Below are positions 23,244 through 33,931 of a stretch of DNA of 64,000 nucleotides, one piece after another. The stretch's first letter is position 1. Each line of letters opens with the position of its first letter. The translations under genes were made by a program, and so were the position numbers. Below the pieces are notes generated by a model that was given only the letters and a program-made list of their open reading frames with translations, did no database searches and was not told where the DNA came from. Source of the stretch: Halichondria panicea (lineage: Eukaryota > Porifera > Demospongiae > Suberitida > Halichondriidae). The stretch is from NCBI RefSeq assembly GCF_963675165.1, contig NC_087389.1, positions 3,780,830 to 3,844,829 on the forward strand, given 5' to 3'.

Positions 23244-25196
23244 GTCAAGGCCACGTGTAGCTATAGCTAGCTGCCAACATGCAAGTTCAAGCTTCTTAGC
23301 TTTTGCTCGACAAAGAAGCTTTAACATCAAAATCTGCCACTATTTAAACCAAGATATTGTTGTATGAAGGCTATCCATGCTGTAAACGCAGTACTGTGGC
23401 ATCCAGGTGAGTAGAAAAGCCCATCACAAACAAACAAACAAACAGACCAACGGACTACTATACCCGTGGCCGCCCACGCGCGCCTCGGGTAATAACCTGA
23501 GGTGAGTATTAGAAATCCAGAAAAAGGGGGGGATTTCCCCCTTTGCTACGCCACTGTGTTGAATACATATAGATTTCAGCAAGCTATTCATTAGTACAAC
23601 TGTTGATAAAGTATACATGTACAGTAGCCCCTCATTAATCAGGTCGCTCTTGGGACTATGCAGTTTGGCCGCGTAAGCAAGGTGGCCAGAATTCAGAAAG
23701 TGGATAATTATATGCGTATAAAGTCCATTAAAAAATCTGGTTTATATAGGGCGATCAAAACTGACTAGTTTACGGGAATAGTGAGGTCACAACCTTTCAA
23801 GGCGAGTTTTGTGCAGTAGTGATCTAGCTAGCAATTGGTGCCAAACAAAACGGTTGGTATATCGTATCGAGGTGACCGTTCATAGGGGCGGATTAGCGAG
23901 AATCTACTATACTCACATTTGAGAGGAACTGAAGCAGGTTCAGTTGGAACTCTCTGCCATCATCCAGACTCAAGCTCCTCCATCGATACCTAGAGAAGAG
24001 ATACGGACGTATCAGTAATTAGAATATCAAGCTTAAATTAGATGGTACGAAAAACTTCTGTATCATGTTCAACTGCTAATTAGAGTTGATGCAGTCTTTT
24101 GACAATAGAGCTGCCCGCTATTTTGTATCTTGCTTAGATAGTGGTGACAACAGTTGGACTATACGAATGTAGAAGGTCTCTCTCTACTCATTGAGCATCC
24201 ATCAACTCTCACTTTGTACAATATGAACACTCACTTAACAAAATGCTCCATGAGTTGCAATCCAAAGTGCCTGATGACAGGGACGTGCTCCTCGGACAGA
24301 ATGAAGCCACACCTCAAACAGTACGGACTCTCATCTTTGAACTGCTCCACTTTCTATAAAAACAAGAAATTAAAATTGACAGCTAAATGTATTTCAGTAA
24401 TTCAGCAAAAGTGATACGCAAACAGGGACTTCGAACAAACAGTAGAAATCAACAGAAATCAAGCATGAAATCCGATATCTTTCATGAAATCACAAAATCT
24501 CAAATGAAATCGTAACAGGACTAGGCAACCATGCCTTTTTTTTAAAAGGGTGTGGTCTCCAGTGTAGGTGAAGATTACACCCTTTCTTCGAACCGCACTC
24601 ATTGTCTCTATTGAGATGATTTTTGTGAAGAGATTGTCTCCTATCAGTGTGCAGTGAGCAGCTCTGAACGTTGAACGCGAACAATTAGCTAGAATCAGAT
24701 GTCATTGTTCAATTACCACATCCCTAAAACGTCATGTTAACATTTACTAGGAGATTACTAGTAAGCTTACAACACTTTCATCATGACTTGTGCTAGTCAT
24801 GTTACTTTGTGCACAATATTTGTGTAGAGCTATTGGTAGTTTGGCACTCTTCCGTTCTTATTCTTATTATATAGATCTACTCTTTCTCCTAGTATTAAGC
24901 TAGATCATAGCCCTGGTTCCAGGCTAGATCTAGATCAGGGTCCATAGGCAATCTATCTAGATTAGGTCTTGGAAGCACAAAACCTACCTGACTACACTCT
25001 GCTCTCTCTGCCTGAATGGACGAGGGGTCCATGATCTTGTTGACACAGGATATGAGGTCTCGACACAGCAGCAACAAGGCATCCTGCTTCTCATGCTCAG
25101 AGGACCATTGGACAGCCTTCTTCAACCTCGTGGTCTTGCAGCATTCAGCCCCTCCCACTTCCTAATTTTCAAGCATTCGCACTCTGTGGCATGCAC

Positions 25197-25254
25197 TAGC
25201 CTCGATTCCAGGCCGATTAAAATACGTATTTTAATCGGCCTTGAATCGAGGCTA
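25197..25254. mobile_element. 58-bp palindromic MITE with 9-bp target duplication
   Basis: 29-bp arms with one mismatch meet at the centre (AAAATACGTATTTT). It begins TAGCCTCGATTCCAGGCCGA, nearly identical to the element at 544-633. GGCATGCAC flanks both sides (9-bp target duplication). It lies 39 bp upstream of the open exportin-5 exon 1. Units 2 and 3 carry it at 43340-43397 and 61260-61317. Confidence 0.85.
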
Positions 25255-26077
25255 GGCATGCACTCACTGTCTAGATTTATAATAATATTGATACATAAAA
25301 TTTGCATACTTTAGTATAATAATACATGCACACTGTTAATTGATGAGCCTATTATTAAAAGTGAATTATGTCCCTCATTCCAAACAGCACCTACCCCATC
25401 ATACTACAACCTTCTTCGTTCTATACACCAGCCATCCTACCCTATGGTGTAAACCAAAATGGTTCCTGAGATATCGTCCAATGATGGCTGAACAATCCAG
25501 TGTAAGACATGCATGCACGTACCCCACTGTTAGAAGGTGACAAAAACACTGTTTTATATGATTGTTGCTTTATAAAAAGTAAATCGCATGTCCGTTATGT
25601 CAACGCACAGGGTGAATGCTCTCCGAGCATCTTGTTTCGAGAATAATTGTACGATGTACATGCAGTGTATCCAGACTATTACCACAAATTGTTGATGAGT
25701 ACCGTATATATAGCGGGTTATTTTCGTATGGTGGATTTTTTGTATTTCGTAATTAATTATTTTACTGCAATAGGTTCAACGCCCTGCACTATCCTGAGCT
25801 GTACGAATACTTAAGATACGAATGGGTAGCTCATACAAAAATTACCCCTATACGGTATTTGTACTTAGTGCTGCTGATCATATGATCTCCAGCCAATCAG
25901 CTTGTATATAGTCACCTGACCATAACTTAATAATGCACGCTATGAAGTAACAATTAAAGTAAATGTAGCCATAGAAAACGGGGTTCTATGAATATCAAAT
26001 GTATCGTGATACTATTGTTACATTAATTGCTCATGATCACTATCGATAAACATGCAGTGATTTAGATGCTGTAGAAT
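25255..26077. other. Spacer between exportin-5 exon 1 and the A2 stop codon
   Basis: No gene is seen. It holds the A-flank TACCGTAT element at 25700-25857 and the unit boundary used here (25554). A2 and exportin-5 run in the same direction, A2 upstream, so A readthrough could reach exon 1. Confidence 0.5.
25700..25857. mobile_element. MITE with TACCGTAT ends, unit 2 copy
   Basis: Orthologous to 193-349: same position in the A 3' flank and same inverted ends. Confidence 0.7.
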
Positions 26078-27834
26078 TCAATCCACAAAGTTAGACAATG
26101 ATGCAAATCTGTTCTGAGTAGGGATTGAATATTGTAATCGAACAGCATGGGCTTGGCGAACAGGTTCGACTGGTGCATCCGGGAGAAGCTCTTTCGTTAT
26201 TGCATTGTACATATTCCTCCCTTCTTCGTCAAGCATTGAGTAGAGAGGATTGGGTAAGTTCACGAAAAATTTTTGAAATACTGTTGCAGAGAACATACGA
26301 CCCAGGCTTTTGTAGGTAAAAGGGCAGCCGAGGATCTGGTTGAAAGTATTGGCAAGGTGAAGCATGCATTCCCATTGAGCTAAGTAGTGGATCCGATCAA
26401 GAGCCTTCATTTGGTTACGGCAATCCTTAATTTCATCACTGCCTTTACAGAGACACTTTTGAAGGCAGAGAACTAGAGCCAAAATGAAAGCCTTGAATCG
26501 ATGGTCCACACTTGAGTGAATAGCCATCAGCCAACACCGGCTTGCAACTACTGATAATTTCAGATCTTCAGAGACATTCTCCAATTCCGCTGAAATTTGT
26601 TCGCACTGAAATACACGTAAAACGATGTCTCTTCGTTTTGTTTTGGGCATATCAGGAATATTCAACAGATTGTGTGATCCAAGAATCTCTAAATGCTTCT
26701 CATTGAGCGAGGAAGAAATTTTTCGTTCTTCTAATTTACACAGCGATTTTTGCCTGACCCCCACAATAATTTCAGGGATACTGCCACTTTCATATAGCAA
26801 CTAATGAGAGCACCAATAACATACAGAAGGACCGAATTGGTCACTTTCCAAGCAGACTCTCTCTTCATATCTTCAACAACTAGTAGATAATTCCAGATTT
26901 TGCTCCCCTCCAGAATATGGCCTACCAAGAAATGCATTACATTGCGCGAAAACTCTCCTTTTTTGAAACGAGATACAATCCACTGAGGGACTGATGTACT
27001 AAATGCTGAGTGTTGAGACAGGTCTTCAAATGAACGAGGGACAACTTCATAAAACTTGTGATCACTAGCGAGTTCTGTTTGATAATCATCAATGTTTAAA
27101 GAGGAGGTACTAAGCTTTTCAACTATTAACTCTACTTTAGACTCTCGATCAATTCCTAGCTCAGGTAGTGCATGGCGACCGTGAAAGTCGTTGCCAAGAC
27201 AGTATGGTAAGAAAAGGCGAATTTGAGGGTGGCTAAAGTTGCATGTTCGATCAAATTTCTGATAGTGAAAATACTGCACCTCTGTTTTAAGGTCTTGTAA
27301 ATTGTGCAGTATGAGAATCAGTCCATGGTTTATGTTAAAAATGAAGAAATCTGAGTCCAAACCTAAGACAGGACAGCCAAGATGATTTGCAAGTGACACC
27401 ACATCTCGATCAGCTTCACCATCGGCAACAAAGAACCTAGCCCCAATGGTTTTACGAACAGCATCGACAAACACAATTTTTGCCAGATTAGGAACAATCA
27501 TCTCGTTCTTTTTCAGCTGTTCAATCTGAGATTCAGCCCTACTCAACATCCTAAGCCGCTGTAAAACTCGATCGTCACTAGTCGCTGCCTTTTCATTTTC
27601 ATAATCAATACCATCGACTACCACATAGGCCTCGATTCCGATAGATTTTAGCATTGTAAAGAAATTTACAACTTTCTCATAAAACTCATAATAATCACCC
27701 CATCCAATTCCACAAAACAATTTATAGGGCAAGCTAAATCCATCAATGACAATCCTACTGGAAACTTTTCTCAGGGTTACAGACTCGAAGTGCCCCATCT
27801 CTTTCATGTAGGCGGTTAAGGTCCGAATTCCCAT
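26078..27834 (-). pseudogene. Asteroid-like paralog A2, frameshifted by 2 bp
   Basis: Same start (MGIRTL) and stop as A1, but 1757 bp against 1755. A 2-bp AT insertion (CATATAG where A1 has CATAG, near 26793) shifts the frame after about residue 346. The first 346 codons are intact and keep D31, D74, E140, D142, D160, D162 and D216, so a truncated protein with the full PIN core plus a short foreign tail (ending GSGKNRCVN) could still be made. The remaining 240 codons stay open in the other frame. A3 carries the identical lesion. Calling it a pseudogene assumes the C-terminal region is needed. Confidence 0.8.
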
Positions 27835-30589
27835 GATCAACAATCGATACAGCAATTAAGTTCACAAAAACTTCCTGTCAGTGAATTATCTTGGCCCACA
27901 ATACACTACTTGAACACAGTCAGTTTTTGTATAGCTGTAGAGATCTAATGCACCATTAGCTGTGATCGCCAAAGCAGCAGTGAAATGAAACTAAATTCAC
28001 TGACCGATAATTATAATACAAAACTGGCTACTACCTATACGGGGAAAAACAATCCCTGAAATTTTGAAAACCACCATATAAGTACTTATATAATAGTATT
28101 TGTTCGTTATATAAAAGAGCATTCTTAGAGGCCGTGACATGCAATAAAATAACACAAATGGTCATACGATCATATGACATATTAAAGCATCCACCCACAC
28201 CGATTGTAAGGTTTGTCTTGTGACAGCTGGTGTCTTATTACAACAAATACCTATTGTAAGGTTTGTCTTGTGACAGCTGGTGTCTTATTACAACAAATAC
28301 CAGAGTATCCAAATTTGAATAAATTTGTGTCAAGCTTCAGTTGAGGGGATTAGTAAAATGTGTACTTAATTTTCCACTCTCTCTTCCATAGGCAACTTTA
28401 CTGTCACCTTGTTGACTGAGTATACAAGGAATAAAACATGGATGGCATGGATCATGATGACAGCATGTAAATATCAGAAATAGAGCTCGAGAAAGAGTCA
28501 GCCAAATATTTAAGTATACAAGAAAACTTATAAAATAGTTACTATATATAACTATAGTCACCAACCTTAGCATTGTCTAGATTCCCCTCTACCAAATCAT
28601 CGGACATTATGATGGGTACATTCAATGATGTGTGGATGATTCTGCTGTATACTGTCACCTAGGTGGATGAACAACAGATGCTGAGTGCATAGTAGTGTTG
28701 TATGAACATTATGGACTAGTTGGACAATACACCCAGATGTACAACTCGATCAAGTGTACTCATTTTCATTGTTTAATAGCTATGACGTTCTCAGAACAAT
28801 CAGAGGTGAAAATGCATGCTTTACACTTCACATTAAGAACAACTCACCACTTGAGGAGCTCAGCATTAGTGTTCCAGTTCAACACTCGAGGAATGCGACC
28901 AGACCTTCCCACTCTATGTACAACATGGAACTCCGACTGCACTCTGCATGCATGCGTATATAATACAATACTCACATTAACATTGTGCACATTTCAAGAT
29001 GTCTTGACCAAAGTCTAGAGCTTATAAGCATTACCAGGTCTGAGGAGTGCATTCTTACAGCTAGGTTCTGGGAAATCATGCATAAGGTCAAAATCAGCAA
29101 TAGACTACTGTAGAAACACATCATTCTTGGAATTGTGAATACCATTTAATAGTACCCACACCACAAAAAAGCCCATTGACTTCAAAGGAGACAGCCTGAC
29201 AAAGTCTTACTGAAAAATGGGAGTCAAAAAGCTGAGCACCTATAATTCTACAAGTTAATTTATTCTACTACCTTCAAAACCTCCTTCAAAACCAACGAAC
29301 TGTCTCGAGAAGCTCAACGATTGTATGATTCTGTGTCTGTGTAATATTAGATCCACCCTTAACCCATTACAAACTTAACTTCAATTGTGTTCATGTAGAA
29401 ATTTCTTCTGTTCAGCTACAACCGTATATATACAACCCCTTTTCGAATTACGAATCTACAGATGTATAGAATGCTAATTGATACAGTCATGCAATGCTAC
29501 TTTGTTTCTTTCAATACTTTATTGTTATGTGTTGGCTGGACCATAATTTGCCATTTTTTGGCCTTGGACCATGGGCTATAATCCGTGGTAAGGCAAAATT
29601 GCTATCCCTCAAATAGGTGATACCATTGAAAGGTGGCAATGAAGACATTTACTTTTGAAATACACTCGAGGCAGGACAGAGTGAAATTTAGTGATAGGCA
29701 CACCAATAGCCTGAATTATATGCAACTTAGTGTCTATAGAAATTCAAGCTTCATGAAATGCGTTTGTTTAGGCAAAATCACATGTTTACCCTATTTCCGT
29801 GTATCAAATGTGTGCCGTGACAGTATCATTCGCTGATACACAAAGATTAATACACAGTCATGTACAGTGCATGCATCCAGTAGAATACCACAAATGTGTG
29901 AGTAGTTGTACTTAAATGTATCTTAACTAAGAAATTGCACTGATACCATTGTGTAGGTGAATGAATATAAAGCTTATTTAAAAATATTTCCCCAAAAGTT
30001 GTTAGTTGTTATTGTGAGAAATCAAAAACGGGGTGATCGTAAAAAAAAATGTGTGTAACATTAATTATCTCTGTAACTAAAGTATTTTTGGGACAATTTT
30101 TTCTTATCAAAAGTTAGAAAATTTATTTAAGTAATAATGTCTGGACCCTAGCCGTAAGATCTTCTTCAAATCTCTCCCTAACCGAAACGGAAAACTAGCA
30201 ATTTTTCGCACTGCAAAGGATGTGTACGCAACATTGAACCTTTTACATAATTATAGCCAAACTATCTATAGATGTTGTGAAAGTTCCAAAACGTAGCCGG
30301 AAACCATTGGCCTTTTCTCTCCCTATCCGATTACCCAATAACAATTGTTTACTCAACCTTAATACATTTTTGGATACCCTGTAGCTTATCATTCACCTAT
30401 ACACATGCACTGGTATCAGCACATTTTCTTAGAATGGTTAGATATTTACATTTAAGTACAACTACTCACATATTTGTGGTATATAGTTTATAGGATTGGA
30501 TGCACTGTACACAATACACATTTTTTGGTTTTACTTTCACAACAGTCTCAGTCTTCTTACTAGGTATAGTCTTGGGAGCAGCATAGGTT
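27835..30589. other. 5' flank of A2 and spacer to D2
   Basis: No intact gene is seen. It contains a 50-bp tandem duplication (28203-28302) and minus-strand exon-like blocks (for example 29035-29104, which reads DFDLMHDFPE and CKNALLRP between AG and GT borders; and NVPIIMSDDLVEG near 28600). At about 29600-30060 there is about 460 bp not present in unit 1, where the flanking words AAGGCAAAATT and ATTATCTC are adjacent. Confidence 0.4.
28203..28302. repeat. 50-bp tandem duplication in the A2 5' flank
   Basis: ATTGTAAGGTTTGTCTTGTG followed by ACAGCTGGTGTC occurs twice here and in unit 3 (46346-46445), but once in unit 1 (near 2779). It supports A2 and A3 being sister copies. Confidence 0.9.
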
Positions 30590-32007
30590 TAACAAACAGG
30601 TTCAACTTGTGAGGAGAAGTTCTTTCGTTATCGCTTCGTACATACAAGCACCTTCGAAGTCAAACCTTGTATGAACGCCTGAACCACTTGTAAAAAACCT
30701 GTGAAATACTATTCCTGAGAACATTCGGCCCAGACTAGTGTAAGTAAATGGATAGTTCAGAATTTGATTGAATGAATTTGCAAGGTGGAGCATGCATTCC
30801 CACTGTGCTAAATAGTGGATCCGGCGAAGGCGAGCCATTGAGGGTTCTTGGTAATGTCCCGCTTTATCTATCTGTCAAGCTCCCCTACACGTTTGAAAGC
30901 AAAAAACTATAGTGCTGAAATGAAAGCCCCAAAATTATAATCAACATTGTAAAATTTTCAGCCAGCATCGGCTTGCAATTACCGCTAACTTCAGCTTTTC
31001 CCAAAGTCTTTGAAACCGATTTGCAGTGAAATACACGTAAAATAATTTTCTCTCTATCTAGTAGGGGCATATCAGAGATAGTTTGTAGGTCATGTGACCT
31101 GAGTATACTTAAATGCTTTAACGAGATCTAGAGGTTGATTTCATTGTCGACAGGTGAACACAAGCAGTCCTGCCGACTTTTCACAACAATGCTGGGGATC
31201 CTGTCCCTTTGATAGCAACTAAGCAGAGCACCGATAAAATACAAAAGGATGGAATCAGTCAATTTCCAAGCAGATTCTAGTTTTAAATCTTCAACCACTA
31301 ATATATACTTTCAGATTTGTTTCCCCTCTAGAAGATCCACGGCCAAGAAATGCATTGCGGTATGAGAAAATTCTCCTCTCTTGAAACGAGATACAATCCA
31401 CTGAGGGACTGATGTACTAAACGCTAAGTGTTGAGACATGTATTCAAAAGAACGAGGAACAACTTCATAGAACTTACGATCACTAGCGAGTTCTGCTTGA
31501 TAATCATCAACGTTTAAAGAGGATGTTCTAAGTTTTTTATACTAGCTCTACTTTAGCATCTTGATCAATTCCTAGCTCAGGTAGTGCATGGCGACCGTGA
31601 AAGTCATTTCCAAGACAGTACAGTAAGAAGAGGCAGATTTTCGGGTGGCTAAAGGTGAACTTTTGATCAAATTTTCGACAGTCAAAATACTTTATTTAAA
31701 AATTTTCGGGCATGACTATGATGCAATAGAAAAAATCCGAGTCCAAACCTAAGCCAAGATGATTTGCAAGTGACACCACATCTCGATCAGCTGTTTCACG
31801 GACAGCATCAACAATTTAAACACTACTTTTGCCAGAGTAGGAACAATCACCTCGTTCTTTTTAAGCCGTTCAATCTGAGATTCGACCTTATACTCAACGC
31901 CTTAAGCCGCTGTAAAACTCGATCGTTACTAGTTGCTGCTCTGTACAAAATTTAAGACAGTATTCATCACCTCTGAAGCAGAATCTTTAGTCACATCTTC
32001 GATGGCT
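30590..32007 (-). pseudogene. Pseudogene D2, contiguous decayed Asteroid-like gene
   Basis: A full-width but decayed relative of gene A on the minus strand. It runs from the C-terminal tail (near 30600) to the region equivalent to residue 90 (near 31935), with frameshifts throughout. Like D1 it carries a C-type fragment (31954-32007) at its 5' end. The C-terminal quarter is fairly well preserved (30602-30838 reads MARLRRIHYLAQWECMLHL in one frame). It ends 190 bp from the B2 start codon in head-to-head orientation, so B expression may use remnants of the D promoter. Confidence 0.75.
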
Positions 32008-32197
32008 AACAATTGTAAATTAAAACTATCTGGCACAATAAATACACAATGGACGCTGAATAAGGAAAAGAGGCAAAATAACAAGACAATGTATGTCTAT
32101 AAGGTGCTATAAACCTAAGTTTATTCATTACTACACATCAGGTGACTATTTCGGATAACATAAATTGTTAATACACATTTATTATATTAACATCGAA

Positions 32198-33931
32198 ATG
32201 GGAGTACCCAAGTTGAAGAAGTTTGTGTCCAGTAGCAAAGGATGGGACACAATACAAGTGTCAGGCGAAGTAGTCATCGATGGCAACTCACTCTGCTATA
32301 ATCTGAACAAACAGCATGAGTGGAAGTTTGGAGGTGATTACAAAGAGTTCTATGAAACGGTTACAGTGTACATTCGAGAGCTCAAGGCATTAGGAATAGA
32401 GCCGTACATTGTGGTGGATGGTATGGATCACGATAACAGCAAGTATCAGACGTACATAGCGAGAAACGAAGAGCGTATCAATGGAATTGCTAACAGCCAA
32501 TCCCTAGGCACAGCACCACGCAACATTGTTCGTCCACTGTTCATACATACTGTGTTTCTTGATGCACTGAGAGACTTGAAGACAAAATTCTTCATAGCAG
32601 ACGGAGAGGCAGATCGAGATATTGCATCACTTGCCAATAGTTTATCTTGCCCTGTTATCAGTGAAGATTCAGACTTCTTTATTTTCAACATTGAAGCTGG
32701 CTACATACCATTGACAGGTGGTGACCAACAAACACGAATTGATTTTCAAAAGCCAGTCAAACGATTTCAGTATAAAGAATTCGATAAAAGCTTAAAACTG
32801 AACGAAGAACAGCGGCTGTTCTTTCCTTTTATCCTAGGCAATGACTTCCATAAGGGTGTTTCACGGTCCTCACTGCAATTAACCTCACGCACACCACTCC
32901 ACGACATCTCAAGAAAACTAGCAATGCTAGATTTCAGCAATGCAACTTTGACACGATTCGTTTGTCCGAACCCCACAAGCCAGATGGAAAATATCAAATT
33001 GTACTACAGAGGGACAGCTCGATCATTTGATGACCTTGCATCTACCAGTTCACTTCTGGAGTTGTATCCACACACCCCGGAGTGGATCATGCAGGAGTAC
33101 AAGAATGGTAGGTTCATGGCTCCAATAATGAGTCTTGCAACTTGCCCTACTACAAAGCGGTGGCGACACACAATAGTAGTCGAAGATTTCAGTCAACAAA
33201 GCGCGTGGAAGGTTACAAAAATTGGAAGAAAATTTATCATTGGGGCTTTACTTGGTGACCAAGCAAACAAGCATCAGATAGTGACAACCGAAATTAAGCC
33301 ACCACCACCTGACAACTCAAAACTTGCATTGGTGGACACCGAAGTCATCTTAGCTCCAAAGCACACCAAAATTCTACCTGTGCCACTAAAAGATGTTCCA
33401 CAAATGCCAGTCACCGTTCGCAAAGAGATAATGTATCGTGTGTTTCACTATACAGAGCCTGCTGAGTCGGACATTCCTGAGGGGCTACAGTTAGCCATGA
33501 TCGCAGGGCGCTGCTGGGTACGTAAAGTAGTTTGCGACAATACACACCTGATTCAGTCGCTCGTATGCTGTATTCTAACCTGCTATGGCCATTTTCAAAT
33601 GATTGATCGAAAAGACGGATGTAAGCTAGCTCAACATGAGATGCTGTTTTTTCTACACTCCTATGCTCAGTGGCAGTGTCTACTACATCACGTTATCGCG
33701 TTTAACCAAGTTCTAAGCCACCCCTTTCCATACACAAGCCCTGCTAGGCTATTTTCTTCAAGTTTACTTCTACACTTCTACCAGCAGACCTCACAGGTCC
33801 TACAAGAAAAGATTGACACATTGGCAACGAGTATGCTACAAATAATTACAGAGAGCAAGTATTCTACTGAAAGTTTGAAAGATATTGAACTAGAGCCTTC
33901 GCAGACAAAGAAACGTCGCACTACATACTGA
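32198..33931 (+). CDS. Asteroid-like (ASTE1-type) PIN/XPG-fold nuclease, paralog B2, intact
   Basis: Predicted 577-residue protein from one exon. The start is the ATG of MGVPKL; the 11 upstream in-frame codons begin with TTG and are not needed. The complete ligand set is present: D28 (VIDG), D74 (VVDG), E137 and D139 (ADGEAD), D157 and D159 (EDSDFF), D216 (LGNDFH). The C-terminal half contains the family's LxxYAQWQC-type segment (LHSYAQWQCLLHH), equivalent to LAQWECMLHL in A and C. The last residues, SQTKKRRTTY, are a short basic cluster that could be a nuclear signal. B is the most diverged of the three types and the only one on the plus strand. The likely role is structure-specific DNA or RNA cleavage, inferred from family only. 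Confidence 0.87.
   Translation: MGVPKLKKFVSSSKGWDTIQVSGEVVIDGNSLCYNLNKQHEWKFGGDYKEFYETVTVYIRELKALGIEPYIVVDGMDHDNSKYQTYIARNEERINGIANSQSLGTAPRNIVRPLFIHTVFLDALRDLKTKFFIADGEADRDIASLANSLSCPVISEDSDFFIFNIEAGYIPLTGGDQQTRIDFQKPVKRFQYKEFDKSLKLNEEQRLFFPFILGNDFHKGVSRSSLQLTSRTPLHDISRKLAMLDFSNATLTRFVCPNPTSQMENIKLYYRGTARSFDDLASTSSLLELYPHTPEWIMQEYKNGRFMAPIMSLATCPTTKRWRHTIVVEDFSQQSAWKVTKIGRKFIIGALLGDQANKHQIVTTEIKPPPPDNSKLALVDTEVILAPKHTKILPVPLKDVPQMPVTVRKEIMYRVFHYTEPAESDIPEGLQLAMIAGRCWVRKVVCDNTHLIQSLVCCILTCYGHFQMIDRKDGCKLAQHEMLFFLHSYAQWQCLLHHVIAFNQVLSHPFPYTSPARLFSSSLLLHFYQQTSQVLQEKIDTLATSMLQIITESKYSTESLKDIELEPSQTKKRRTTY

Larger units (their letters stand above)
18284..25158 (-). pseudogene. XPO5: Exportin-5 N-terminal fragment, copy 1 (exon 12 truncated)
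   Basis: Twelve minus-strand exons with GT/AG borders and compatible phases: 24988-25158, 24235-24353, 23917-23989, 21874-22011, 21272-21430, 20950-21135, 20778-20869, 20393-20495, 19913-19996, 19467-19592, 18448-18538, and a stump of exon 12 at 18284-18338. Joined, they follow exportin-5 in order; recognisable blocks are MDPSSIQAERA, CGFILSEE, RHFGLQLMEH, the WPQRWDSF segment, LIFCRLAEDI, EEQYVFLKRVCQVL and EYSRLDFDGADDF. Family knowledge: exportin-5 is a RanGTP-dependent HEAT-repeat exporter of pre-miRNA and other double-stranded RNA, about 1200 residues long. Only about 470 codons are here and no later exons were found before B1. Exon 12 has lost its first 68 bp and its acceptor relative to the other copies. 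Exon 1 has no in-frame ATG before the homologous region (a stop lies just upstream). I infer a duplicated fragment; splicing to an unseen upstream exon is possible. Confidence 0.8.
1..25553. repeat. Array unit 1 (about 25.6 kb)
   Basis: First unit of a head-to-tail segmental array. Its order is A1 (-), left half of pseudogene D (-), gene C (-), right half of D (-), B1 pseudogene (+), and exportin-5 fragment 1 (-). It is about 7.5 kb longer than the later units. The extra length is mainly the 5.5-kb gene C segment (about 5690-11200), roughly 850 bp of extra sequence after B1 (14067-14920), and two transposons (4446-4819, 14944-15714). The exportin-5 exon 1 of the unit before it should lie just left of position 1, so the window begins inside an array. 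Confidence 0.85.

Noticed and set aside
23001-23330. 109-codon minus-strand frame in exportin-5 intron 3
   Set aside because: It runs through a MITE (23023-23243); not a gene.
22118-23556. A 1.4-kb hAT-like element between CAGGAGCGTAGCC and GGCTACGCCACTG-type ends
   Set aside because: The two ends match only loosely and the flanks show no 8-bp duplication; they may belong to separate fragments.
26785-26800. Programmed frameshift rescuing A2 and A3
   Set aside because: The site is a plain AT insertion absent from A1 and A4, with no slippery heptamer or structure; ordinary mutation is simpler.
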